NCBI GenBank assembly: GCA_036512155.1
Contig: DATCBD010000029.1
Coordinates: forward strand, 1-22,358
DNA: 22,358 bases
Reading direction: 5' to 3'
Source of the DNA: Palsa-739 sp036512155
GTDB lineage: Bacteria; Actinomycetota; Thermoleophilia; Gaiellales; Gaiellaceae
Shown here: positions 7,586-13,574 of the stretch, piece after piece
How the letters are laid out: the number at the start of each line of letters is the position of its first letter
How positions within the stretch are numbered: position 1 is the first letter of the stretch
The notes under the pieces: generated by a model
The model's input: only the letters and a program-made list of their open reading frames with translations
Told to the model about the DNA's origin: nothing
The model's database searches: none
Position numbers and translations under genes: made by a program

Positions 7586-7975
7586 GTGAGAGGTCCATTG
7601 ACCGAGAGCCAGCTGGCGCTGTTCGACGAGCTCAACTTCGGGGTCGTCACGACGCTCCGGCCCGACGGCTCCCCGCAGACCACGGTCGTCTGGGTGGAAC
7701 GGGACGGCGACACGGTCTCCTTCAACACCGCCTACGGGCGCGCGAAGCCGGGGAACCTCGAGCGCGACCCGCGCATCTCCGTCCTCGTGACTGCCCCGGA
7801 CTTCTACCACTGGGTCGCGGTCGACGGCCGCGCCGAGCTGACGACGGACGGGGCGGAGGAGCAGATCGACCGGCTCAGCCGCAAGTACGACGGCAAGCCC
7901 TGGCCCTACGTCGAGGGCCAGCGACGTGTCCGGGTACGCGTGGTACCCGAACACGTCACCGCCTACGGCGTCTAG
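7586..7975 (+). CDS. PPOX-class (pyridoxamine phosphate oxidase-like) flavin/F420-binding protein
   Basis: The protein is 129 residues with a split-barrel fold. The segments NFGVVTTLRPDGSPQTTVVW, VSFNTAYGRAKPGNLERDPR and FYHWVAVDGRAELTTD match the small actinobacterial PPOX family often described as probable F420-dependent enzymes. Members bind FMN or F420 and reduce or oxidise small molecules; the substrate cannot be read here. The start is uncertain: GTG 7586 gives MRGPLTESQ, while TTG 7598, with AGAGG just upstream, would give a protein four residues shorter. The gene points away from the sigma factor. Its stop codon shares the palindrome CTAG (7972-7975) with the stop of the convergent amine oxidase gene. 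Confidence 0.85.
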   Translation: MRGPLTESQLALFDELNFGVVTTLRPDGSPQTTVVWVERDGDTVSFNTAYGRAKPGNLERDPRISVLVTAPDFYHWVAVDGRAELTTDGAEEQIDRLSRKYDGKPWPYVEGQRRVRVRVVPEHVTAYGV

Positions 7976-9606
7976 CCCACTCCGAGATCCGAGAGAATTT
8001 CCTTCGCGGCGCGTTGGCCCTCCTCGGCGCCGCCTTCCATGAAGCCCTGGAAGTTCGTCGAGCAGTGCTCGCCGGCGAAGTGGATGTTTCCCTGCCGCAC
8101 GCCCTCATAACCGCTGAAGCTGGTGTACTGGCCGACCTTCCAGTAGGAGTACGAGCAGAGGAGATTGGGGTCGGTGAACGGCGTCGACAACATCGCCTTG
8201 CCGTTCCACCGCGCGCTGATGCCTGGATAGATCGCCTCCAGCTGTTTGAGGTACGACTGGACGGCCTTCTTCACGTTCGGATTGTTCGCCGTCGTCGTGT
8301 ACGGGTTCGACTGTGCGAGTGACGTCGCCGTGTTTGCACCGGGATACTCGACGAGGATCCCGGTCGCACCCGACTGCCCGCGCGTCACGTCCCAGCCGCT
8401 CTCGATCGACAGGTCGGTGTAGAGGTTGCCGGTGCTGCCCTGCGCGTTCCAGAGGCGTGACGTGAACTGAACGTTGAGCTTCGCGTTGTGGCCCGAGCCA
8501 AGCTGCGTGATCGCCGTCTGCTTGAGCTGGTCGAACCCGGCCTTCGAGTAGTCGAGCGTCCTGAGCACGGAGAAGCTCATGCACAGGATCACCTGGTCGG
8601 CGGTGATCGACGTCCCGTTCGAGAACGTAACCTTGATCGAGCCGTCGTTCTTGAGCGCGATGGACGACATCGAATAGCCGAGGTGGACGCTCCCGGCCGG
8701 AAGCGCGTTCGCGATCGCGATCGGCAGGTTCGAGTTGCCGCCGGCGATGTGGAAGCGCTCGTCCGATTGCCCGAGCACGCTGAACCCGGTGTTGGGCTGG
8801 AACCCGAGCAGGTAGACGAGGTTGAGCGACGACTGGCCGGTCGTCTCTGCCCCGTACTCCTCGTTGTACGCGGCGTTCAGCAGCGCGCCGAACTTCGAGC
8901 TGAGGCCGCCCGGGACGTAGTTCGCGATCCAGTCGCGCACCGACATCTGGTCGAGCATCTGGCCGGTCGGCGTAGAGCTGTTGTACAGCGTCGGATAGCC
9001 GGCGGCCTTCAGCTGCCGCTTCAGGACCGTGCTCACACCCTGGAAGTCGGCGGCGGCCTGGTCAGGCGTGTAGTCGGCGCCGAAGATCCAGTTCGTGTCC
9101 TCGGTCCCCGGCGGCTGCGCCGCCAAGAGGTCGACCGTGGCGAGGTTGAAGCGGTTCGCGAGCTTGAGAATCTTCTTGTGGCCCGAGTCGATCAGCTCGC
9201 CGCACAGTTCCGCCTGCTGGCCGTTGTCCCAGAAGCCGGTGCCGAACTCTGTCCAGTCGGAGTGCATGCGGCCGCCGATGCGACCCGACGACTCGTACAC
9301 GTCCGCGTAGACGCCCTGGTCCTGCAGCGTGAGCGCAGCCGTGAGGCCCGCGATGCCGCCGCCGATGATGGCGACGCGCGCATTCGTGCCGCCTTTCGCT
9401 GCGCGGGCGTGCTCGGCGAAGTACGCGGAACCGGCGAGGGCGCCGGCACCGGCGACGCCGGCTCGCTTCAGGAACTCGCCGCGGTCGTACGCGGCGTCAT
9501 CGGCCCGTCGCTCGTGGAGCTCCGAAACCGGGATCCCCAACCGGTCGGCTGCGTGCTGATCGTCCGCAAGCCGCCGCAGGGCACGGAGAAGAGGTGTCCT
9601 CGGCAT
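7972..9606 (-). CDS. Flavin-dependent amine oxidase (monoamine oxidase family)
   Basis: This 544-residue FAD enzyme should oxidise an amine to an aldehyde with release of ammonia and hydrogen peroxide. The dinucleotide-binding motif VAIIGGGIAGLTAAL (78-92) leads into ADVYESSGRIGGRMHSDW. The C-terminal FAD-contact motif is IHFAGEHCSTNFQGFMEGG. Before the flavin domain, residues 41-69 (DRGEFLKRAGVAGAGALAG and so on) look like a Tat-type export signal, but with RG in place of the twin arginine. I start it at ATG 9606 (MPRTPLLRALRRLADD); the frame is open to 9774 but overlaps the divergent regulator. It faces a regulator, aminotransferase and permease likely to serve the same amine. L-amino-acid oxidase activity is an alternative within this superfamily. 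Confidence 0.88.
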   Translation of the reverse strand: MPRTPLLRALRRLADDQHAADRLGIPVSELHERRADDAAYDRGEFLKRAGVAGAGALAGSAYFAEHARAAKGGTNARVAIIGGGIAGLTAALTLQDQGVYADVYESSGRIGGRMHSDWTEFGTGFWDNGQQAELCGELIDSGHKKILKLANRFNLATVDLLAAQPPGTEDTNWIFGADYTPDQAAADFQGVSTVLKRQLKAAGYPTLYNSSTPTGQMLDQMSVRDWIANYVPGGLSSKFGALLNAAYNEEYGAETTGQSSLNLVYLLGFQPNTGFSVLGQSDERFHIAGGNSNLPIAIANALPAGSVHLGYSMSSIALKNDGSIKVTFSNGTSITADQVILCMSFSVLRTLDYSKAGFDQLKQTAITQLGSGHNAKLNVQFTSRLWNAQGSTGNLYTDLSIESGWDVTRGQSGATGILVEYPGANTATSLAQSNPYTTTANNPNVKKAVQSYLKQLEAIYPGISARWNGKAMLSTPFTDPNLLCSYSYWKVGQYTSFSGYEGVRQGNIHFAGEHCSTNFQGFMEGGAEEGQRAAKEILSDLGVG

Positions 9607-9636
9607 GTGCGCAACTTCTGCAATTCGGGCCCGGAT

Positions 9637-9651
9637 GTCAAGACGATTGAC
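9637..9651. promoter_or_regulatory. Candidate Lrp/AsnC operator between divergent units
   Basis: A perfect inverted repeat GTCAA-N5-TTGAC lies in the 88-nt gap between the amine oxidase and regulator genes. The right half-site is part of a TTGACG -35-like box for the regulator, and the left half-site, read on the other strand, is part of a TTGACA box for the oxidase. A single bound regulator could therefore cover both promoters. The dyad is visible; binding is inferred from its position and from the habit of Lrp-family genes to regulate divergent neighbours. Confidence 0.45.
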
Positions 9652-9676
9652 GGAATGCGTGACTCCGTGGTACGAA
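9647..9676 (+). promoter_or_regulatory. Candidate promoter of the Lrp/AsnC-aminotransferase-permease operon
   Basis: A -35-like TTGACG (9647-9652) and a -10-like TACGAA (9671-9676, followed by T) are separated by 18 bases. They would place the transcript start about 10 to 12 bases before the GTG start at 9695. On the other strand TTGACA (9641-9636) is a perfect -35 box for the oxidase gene, but its -10 (GAAGTT) is poor. Confidence 0.4.
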
Positions 9677-9694
9677 TCCCGCGCATTGCGCAGG

Positions 9695-10189
9695 GTGCAC
9701 GCCCAGAAGCTCGACTCGCCGCGGGGCCCGGTCGCCCCGGCGCGGACGGTCGACGACCTCGACCGCAAGATCATCGAGGAGCTTCAGGCCAACGGCCGCG
9801 AGTCGTTCCGGCGCATCGCCGCGCGCCTCGGCGTCTCGGAGGCGACCGTGCGGGCGCGCTATGCGCGGCTGACGAGCGAGGGCATCCTCCAGGTCGTCGG
9901 CGTCACAAACCCCCTCGGGCTCGGCTTCGACCAGGCGCTCGTCGGGGTCAAGACGTCGGGCGCGCCCGACCACGTCGCGGACGAGATCTCACGCTGGCCC
10001 GAGGCCGACTACGTCGTCGTCACAGCGGGTCAGTTCGACATCGTCGTCGAGGTCGTCGCCGCCACCCGCCGCGACCTCCTCGACCTCACGAACAGGATGC
10101 GTGCGCTCGACGGTGTCGTCTCGACGGAGACCTTCTTCTACCTCGAGATGTGGAAGCAGCTCTACGACTGGGGTACGCGTGGCGCTTGA
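9695..10189 (+). CDS. Lrp/AsnC family transcriptional regulator
   Basis: The protein is 164 residues from GTG 9695 (MHAQKLDSPRG). The N-terminal winged helix-turn-helix is typical of Lrp/AsnC: DDLDRKIIEELQANGRESFR, IAARLGVSEATVRARYARL and TSEGILQVVGVTNP. The C-terminal half is the RAM effector-binding and oligomerisation domain (QFDIVVEVVAATRRDLLDLT and ALDGVVSTETFFYLEMWKQL). The frame is open back to 9605, but that would overlap the oxidase start, and the helix-turn-helix alignment favours the shorter form. Its last 11 nt overlap the aminotransferase gene, so it is co-translated with its likely target. It probably senses the amine, an amino acid or a catabolite, and controls both divergent units. 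Confidence 0.9.
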   Translation: MHAQKLDSPRGPVAPARTVDDLDRKIIEELQANGRESFRRIAARLGVSEATVRARYARLTSEGILQVVGVTNPLGLGFDQALVGVKTSGAPDHVADEISRWPEADYVVVTAGQFDIVVEVVAATRRDLLDLTNRMRALDGVVSTETFFYLEMWKQLYDWGTRGA

Positions 10190-11531
10190 CCTGCGCCAGG
10201 CAGCGCGCGACCACCTCTGGCTGCACTTCACCCGCATGGGTGGCGCAGAGCCGCCGATCATCGTGCGCGGCGAGGGCTGCTACCTCGAGGACCTCGAAGG
10301 GCGCCGTTATCTCGATGCGCTCGCCGGGCTCTTCGCCGTCCAGGTCGGCTACTCGTACGGCGAGGAGATGGGACAGGCCGCACTTGCGCAAATGCGCGAG
10401 CTGCCGTTCTACACCAACTGGTCGTATGCGCATCCGCGCGCGATCGAGCTCGCGCACGAAGTCGCGCAGCTCGCGCCGGGCGACCTGAACCGCGTCTTCT
10501 TCGTCTCCGGCGGCTCGGAGGCGGTCGAGTCGGCGTGGAAGCTCGCGCGCCAGTACCACCAAGCCCGCGGTGAGCGCCGGTGGAAAGCCGTGTCGCGCCG
10601 CCTCGCATACCACGGCACGACGATGGGCGCGCTCTCGATCAACGGCATCGCCGCGCTGCGGGCGCCGTTCGAGCCGCTCGTGCCTGACGCGATCCACGTG
10701 CGCAACACGAATCGCTACCACCGCCCGGCAGGCGAGACCGAGGAGGAGTTCACCGCGTTCCTCCTCGAGGATCTCGAGTCGGCGATCGTGCAGGAAGGCC
10801 CGGAGACGGTCGCGATGGTGATCATGGAGCCCGTGCAGAACGCCGGCGGCTCGTTCACGCCGCCCGCGCGCTACTGGCGCGGCGTCCGCGAGATCTGCGA
10901 CCGTTACGGGATCCTGCTCGTCGCCGACGAGGTCATCACCGGCTTCGGCCGGATCGGGTCGTGGTTCGGCTCCGAGCTGTACGACATCCGACCCGATCTC
11001 ATCCTGAGCGCGAAGGGCCTCTCGTCGGCGTATGCCTCGATCGGCGCCGTGATCGCGGCCGACCACGTCGTCGAGCCGTTCCTCGACGATCGCGCGATGT
11101 ACGCGCACGGCATCACCTTCGGCGGCCACCCGGTGCAGTGCGCGATCGCGCTGAAGAACATCGAGATCATGAAGCGCGAGCGCTTGGTCGAGAACGTCCG
11201 CGACACCGGCGACGCGTTCCGCTCGACGTTGGCCCAGCTCCTCGACCTGCCCATCGTCGGCGACTTGCGCGGGACGGGATTCTTCTACGCGCTCGAGCTG
11301 GTCAAGGACAAGGAGACGAAGGCGACCTTCGACGATGACGAGTGCGAGTCGCTGCTGCGCGGCTTCCTGTCGCCGCGACTCTTCGAAAAGGGGCTGATTT
11401 GCAGGGCGGACGACCGCGGCGACCCGGTCATCCAGATTTCGCCTCCGCTGGTCGCGACGCAACGTGAGTTCGACGAAATGACCGGAATCCTTGGGGAGGT
11501 GTTGACCGAAGCATGGCAACGCATGCAGTAG
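10179..11531 (+). CDS. Class III (omega) aminotransferase, PLP-dependent
   Basis: The protein is 450 residues from GTG 10179, inside the regulator's last codons. It is a fold-type I, class III enzyme: the cofactor-phosphate region is FFVSGGSEAVESAWKLARQY, the signature is LLVADEVITGFGRIGSWFG, and the PLP-binding lysine is K279 in LSAKGLSS. The N-terminus (LWLHFTRMG, then GEGCYLEDLEGRRYLD) and C-terminus are complete. Class III members transfer amino groups from omega-amino acids, diamines such as putrescine, or GABA to pyruvate or 2-oxoglutarate. With an amine oxidase, an Lrp regulator and an APC permease as neighbours, an amine or polyamine donor is the best guess. The exact donor cannot be read from sequence. 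The gene overlaps the permease by 19 nt. Confidence 0.9.
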   Translation: MALDLRQAARDHLWLHFTRMGGAEPPIIVRGEGCYLEDLEGRRYLDALAGLFAVQVGYSYGEEMGQAALAQMRELPFYTNWSYAHPRAIELAHEVAQLAPGDLNRVFFVSGGSEAVESAWKLARQYHQARGERRWKAVSRRLAYHGTTMGALSINGIAALRAPFEPLVPDAIHVRNTNRYHRPAGETEEEFTAFLLEDLESAIVQEGPETVAMVIMEPVQNAGGSFTPPARYWRGVREICDRYGILLVADEVITGFGRIGSWFGSELYDIRPDLILSAKGLSSAYASIGAVIAADHVVEPFLDDRAMYAHGITFGGHPVQCAIALKNIEIMKRERLVENVRDTGDAFRSTLAQLLDLPIVGDLRGTGFFYALELVKDKETKATFDDDECESLLRGFLSPRLFEKGLICRADDRGDPVIQISPPLVATQREFDEMTGILGEVLTEAWQRMQ

Positions 11532-13042
11532 AGCTCGAGCGCACGACGGCACTTGCGCTGCACGAGAAGGGCAAGCTGATCAAGTCGCTGGGCCGGTTCG
11601 ACATGGTTGGCTTCACGGTGTGTGCTTTCGTCGGGCTGGACACGCTCGGCACCGTCGCGAACAAGGGCCCAGAGGGATTCTTCTGGCTCGCCGTGCTTGC
11701 ACTCGTGTTCGTGGTGCCGTACATGCTCCTTATGTCCGAGGTGGGCAGCGCCTTCACACAGGAGGGCGGCCCATACGAGTGGACGAAGCTCGCCTTCGGC
11801 CGCTTCCACGGGGGGATCGCCGCGATCCTCTACTGGGTGACGAACCCGCTCTGGGTCGGCGGCTCGTTGGCGTTCATCGCCACGAGCTCCTGGTCGGCGA
11901 ACGTGTTCAAGATCGGGAACGGCTCCTTCGGCGACTACGTCTTCAAGCTGATCTTCATCTGGATCTCGATCGGCGTCGCGATCGTCTCGCTCCGCTACGG
12001 GAAGTGGATCCCGAACTTCGGTGCGCTCCTGCGCCTGATCGTGCTTGGCTTCTTCTCGATCACGGTGATCATCTACGGCATCAAGCACGGCGTCGCAGGA
12101 TTCTCCGCTTCGCAACTCAGCCCGTCGCGGGCGATCTTCTTCGGCCTCGTGCCGCTGCTGCTCTTCAACTATGTCGGCTTCGAGCTCCAGAACGGCGCCG
12201 CCGAGGAAATGGAGAACCCGCAAAAGGACGTTCCGCTCTCGATCCTCCGCAGCGGCATCACCGGCGTCCTCATGTACGCGGTGCCGATCTTCTGCATCCT
12301 GCTCATCCTGCCGGCGAAAGCCGTCACCGGCATCGGGGGCTTCATCGACGCCGTCACGCTCGTCTTCCACGGCGTGTACGGCGGGGCTGCCCACCCGCTG
12401 CTGATCGTCATGACGCTCTGCTTCGTCGGCGCCCTCGTGACGTCGGGCGCGGTGTGGATGATCGGCTCGGACCGGATCCAGGCGGTCGCGTCGTACGACG
12501 GCGCGTTCTTCCCGTTCTTCGGCGTGTTCAACAGGAAGCTCGGGACGCCTGTGCGCGTGAACGTCATGTCCGGCGTCGTTGCGAGCGCGTTCTGCATCGT
12601 CGCGTTGGCCGCGTTCAACGGCGGCGCGAACGCGAAGTTCGTCGTCGTGCTCGACATCGCCATCTCGACGACCCTGCTCTCGTATCTGTGGATCTTCCCG
12701 GCCGCGCTGAAGCTGCGGTACTCGCACCCCCATGTGCACCGGCCGTACGTCCACCCATGGGGGATGCGGGGGATCTGGGTCTCGACCGTCCTGACGACGG
12801 TCTGGATCGCGCTCGGGTCGTGGGTGGCCGTGTTCCCCGACACGCTCGAGCGGCTCTTCCGCGTCGGCTACGGCTTCAAGGATTCGTGGAGCGTGAGCCA
12901 GACGACCTTCGAGGTGCTGACGCTCGGGACGTTGGCCGTGATCGTCGTCCTGGGTGTCATCGGGTACGTGGCGGGCGCGGGAGTGCGCGCCGACATAGTC
13001 GATGTCCCCCTCGAACCGGGAACGGCTTCCACGCCCGCCTGA
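11513..13042 (+). CDS. APC-family amino acid/amine permease
   Basis: The protein is 509 residues with about twelve hydrophobic segments. The first helix region (GRFDMVGFTVCAFVGLDTLG) shows the usual APC break, and GPYEWTKLAFGRFHGGIAA and FNYVGFELQNGAAEEMENPQ match conserved APC segments near TM3 and TM6-7. It should import an amino acid or amine by proton symport or exchange. The ATG at 11513 overlaps the aminotransferase end by 19 nt. GGGGAGGT stands 12 bases upstream, which is rather far for a ribosome-binding site, so coupling to the upstream gene probably matters. As last gene of the regulator-aminotransferase-permease operon it likely brings in the substrate of the aminotransferase and oxidase. 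A strong hairpin follows the stop. Confidence 0.88.
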   Translation: MATHAVELERTTALALHEKGKLIKSLGRFDMVGFTVCAFVGLDTLGTVANKGPEGFFWLAVLALVFVVPYMLLMSEVGSAFTQEGGPYEWTKLAFGRFHGGIAAILYWVTNPLWVGGSLAFIATSSWSANVFKIGNGSFGDYVFKLIFIWISIGVAIVSLRYGKWIPNFGALLRLIVLGFFSITVIIYGIKHGVAGFSASQLSPSRAIFFGLVPLLLFNYVGFELQNGAAEEMENPQKDVPLSILRSGITGVLMYAVPIFCILLILPAKAVTGIGGFIDAVTLVFHGVYGGAAHPLLIVMTLCFVGALVTSGAVWMIGSDRIQAVASYDGAFFPFFGVFNRKLGTPVRVNVMSGVVASAFCIVALAAFNGGANAKFVVVLDIAISTTLLSYLWIFPAALKLRYSHPHVHRPYVHPWGMRGIWVSTVLTTVWIALGSWVAVFPDTLERLFRVGYGFKDSWSVSQTTFEVLTLGTLAVIVVLGVIGYVAGAGVRADIVDVPLEPGTASTPA

Positions 13043-13048
13043 GCAAGC

Positions 13049-13082
13049 CGGGCCCCGCCGGGAGGCGTACCGGCGGGGCCCG
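13049..13082 (+). terminator. Strong hairpin at the end of the amine operon
   Basis: A perfect 13-bp, nearly all-GC stem (arms 13049-13061 and 13070-13082, core GGGCCCCGCCGG, 8-nt loop) begins 6 nt after the permease stop codon. It is followed by AAAAAG and not by a T-run, so it is not a classical intrinsic terminator on the + strand. In high-GC actinobacteria hairpins without U-tracts are commonly found at operon ends. It is the strongest inverted repeat I noticed in the window. Confidence 0.6.
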
Positions 13083-13093
13083 AAAAAGAGGAT

Positions 13094-13185
13094 GCATCAG
13101 GAGGGAATGCGCTGATCCGGTTCCGGGTGGCCGCGCCGATGCGCATAGCGACAAGCGGCAATCGGAAAGGACCCTCCCTTGATGC
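13094..13185 (+). promoter_or_regulatory. Structured 5' leader overlapping the start of the TasA-like gene
   Basis: GCATCAGGAGGG (13094-13105) can pair with CCCTCC and TGATGC (13172-13177 and 13180-13185), with a 2-nt bulge. This gives a 12-bp closing helix whose 3' arm contains the ATG at 13182. Inside it ATGCGC (13107-13112) pairs with GCGCAT (13141-13146). The Shine-Dalgarno-like GGAAAGGA ends at 13171, just before the 3' arm. The pairing could hide the start codon. I do not recognise the element as a known riboswitch. Confidence 0.35.
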
Positions 13186-13574
13186 ACAATCGTCTCGTCC
13201 GCTTCGCGGTCGCCTTCGGGGCGGCAGCGGCGGTCGCCGGGGGCGCATACGCGTTCACGGCGGCGAACACCGTTCCCACCAGCAATGCCGGCGCTGGTAG
13301 CGCGACCGTGTCTGGTTACACGGTCACGAACGTCCATTACGCGCTCGACGCGACCACGCCCGCAAACATCGACTCGCTGACCTTCAACGTCAGCCCCGTC
13401 ATCCCGAACACGGGAAGCGGGAAGGTCATCGTCCAGGCGCTGCTGTCGTCCGGCGGCCCGGACACGTTCACGTGCACGACCAACACGGCCGGCGACACCG
13501 TCACCTGTGCAACGACGTCCCCTCAGCTGACGGCGGCCTTGCTGTCGTCGCTCACCGTCGTCGCGGCGCAGTGA
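13182..13574 (+). CDS. Small secreted TasA/camelysin-like protein
   Basis: The precursor is 130 residues. It has a basic start (MHNRLVRF), a hydrophobic core (residues 9-21) and an AYA signal-peptidase site at 22-24, followed by FTAANTVPTSNAG (25-37). The mature part of about 105 residues is rich in T, S, V and N, in beta-type alternation, with two cysteines (FTCTT and VTCATT) that could form a disulfide. GGAAAGGA lies 10 bases before the ATG; a TTG at 13179 is an alternative start. The stop overlaps the next start as GTGA, and that gene encodes a SipW-type signal peptidase, so this is the probable dedicated substrate. The TasA/camelysin likeness rests on layout and neighbour, not on clear sequence identity. 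A cell-surface or matrix-fibre role is inference. Confidence 0.7.
   Translation: MHNRLVRFAVAFGAAAAVAGGAYAFTAANTVPTSNAGAGSATVSGYTVTNVHYALDATTPANIDSLTFNVSPVIPNTGSGKVIVQALLSSGGPDTFTCTTNTAGDTVTCATTSPQLTAALLSSLTVVAAQ

Noticed and set aside
9607..9774. N-terminal extension of the amine oxidase to 9774
   Set aside because: It would overlap the divergent regulator's start and promoter region and encodes no recognisable sequence; ATG 9606 gives a complete family protein.
8488..10488. 666-codon open frame on the plus strand
   Set aside because: It runs across the antisense of the amine oxidase and through the regulator and aminotransferase in the wrong frame; both real genes have intact motifs.
13083..13181. 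Cyclic-di-GMP or other known riboswitch upstream of the TasA-like gene
   Set aside because: The conserved bases of the c-di-GMP class I core are absent and no other known consensus fits; only generic pairing is visible.
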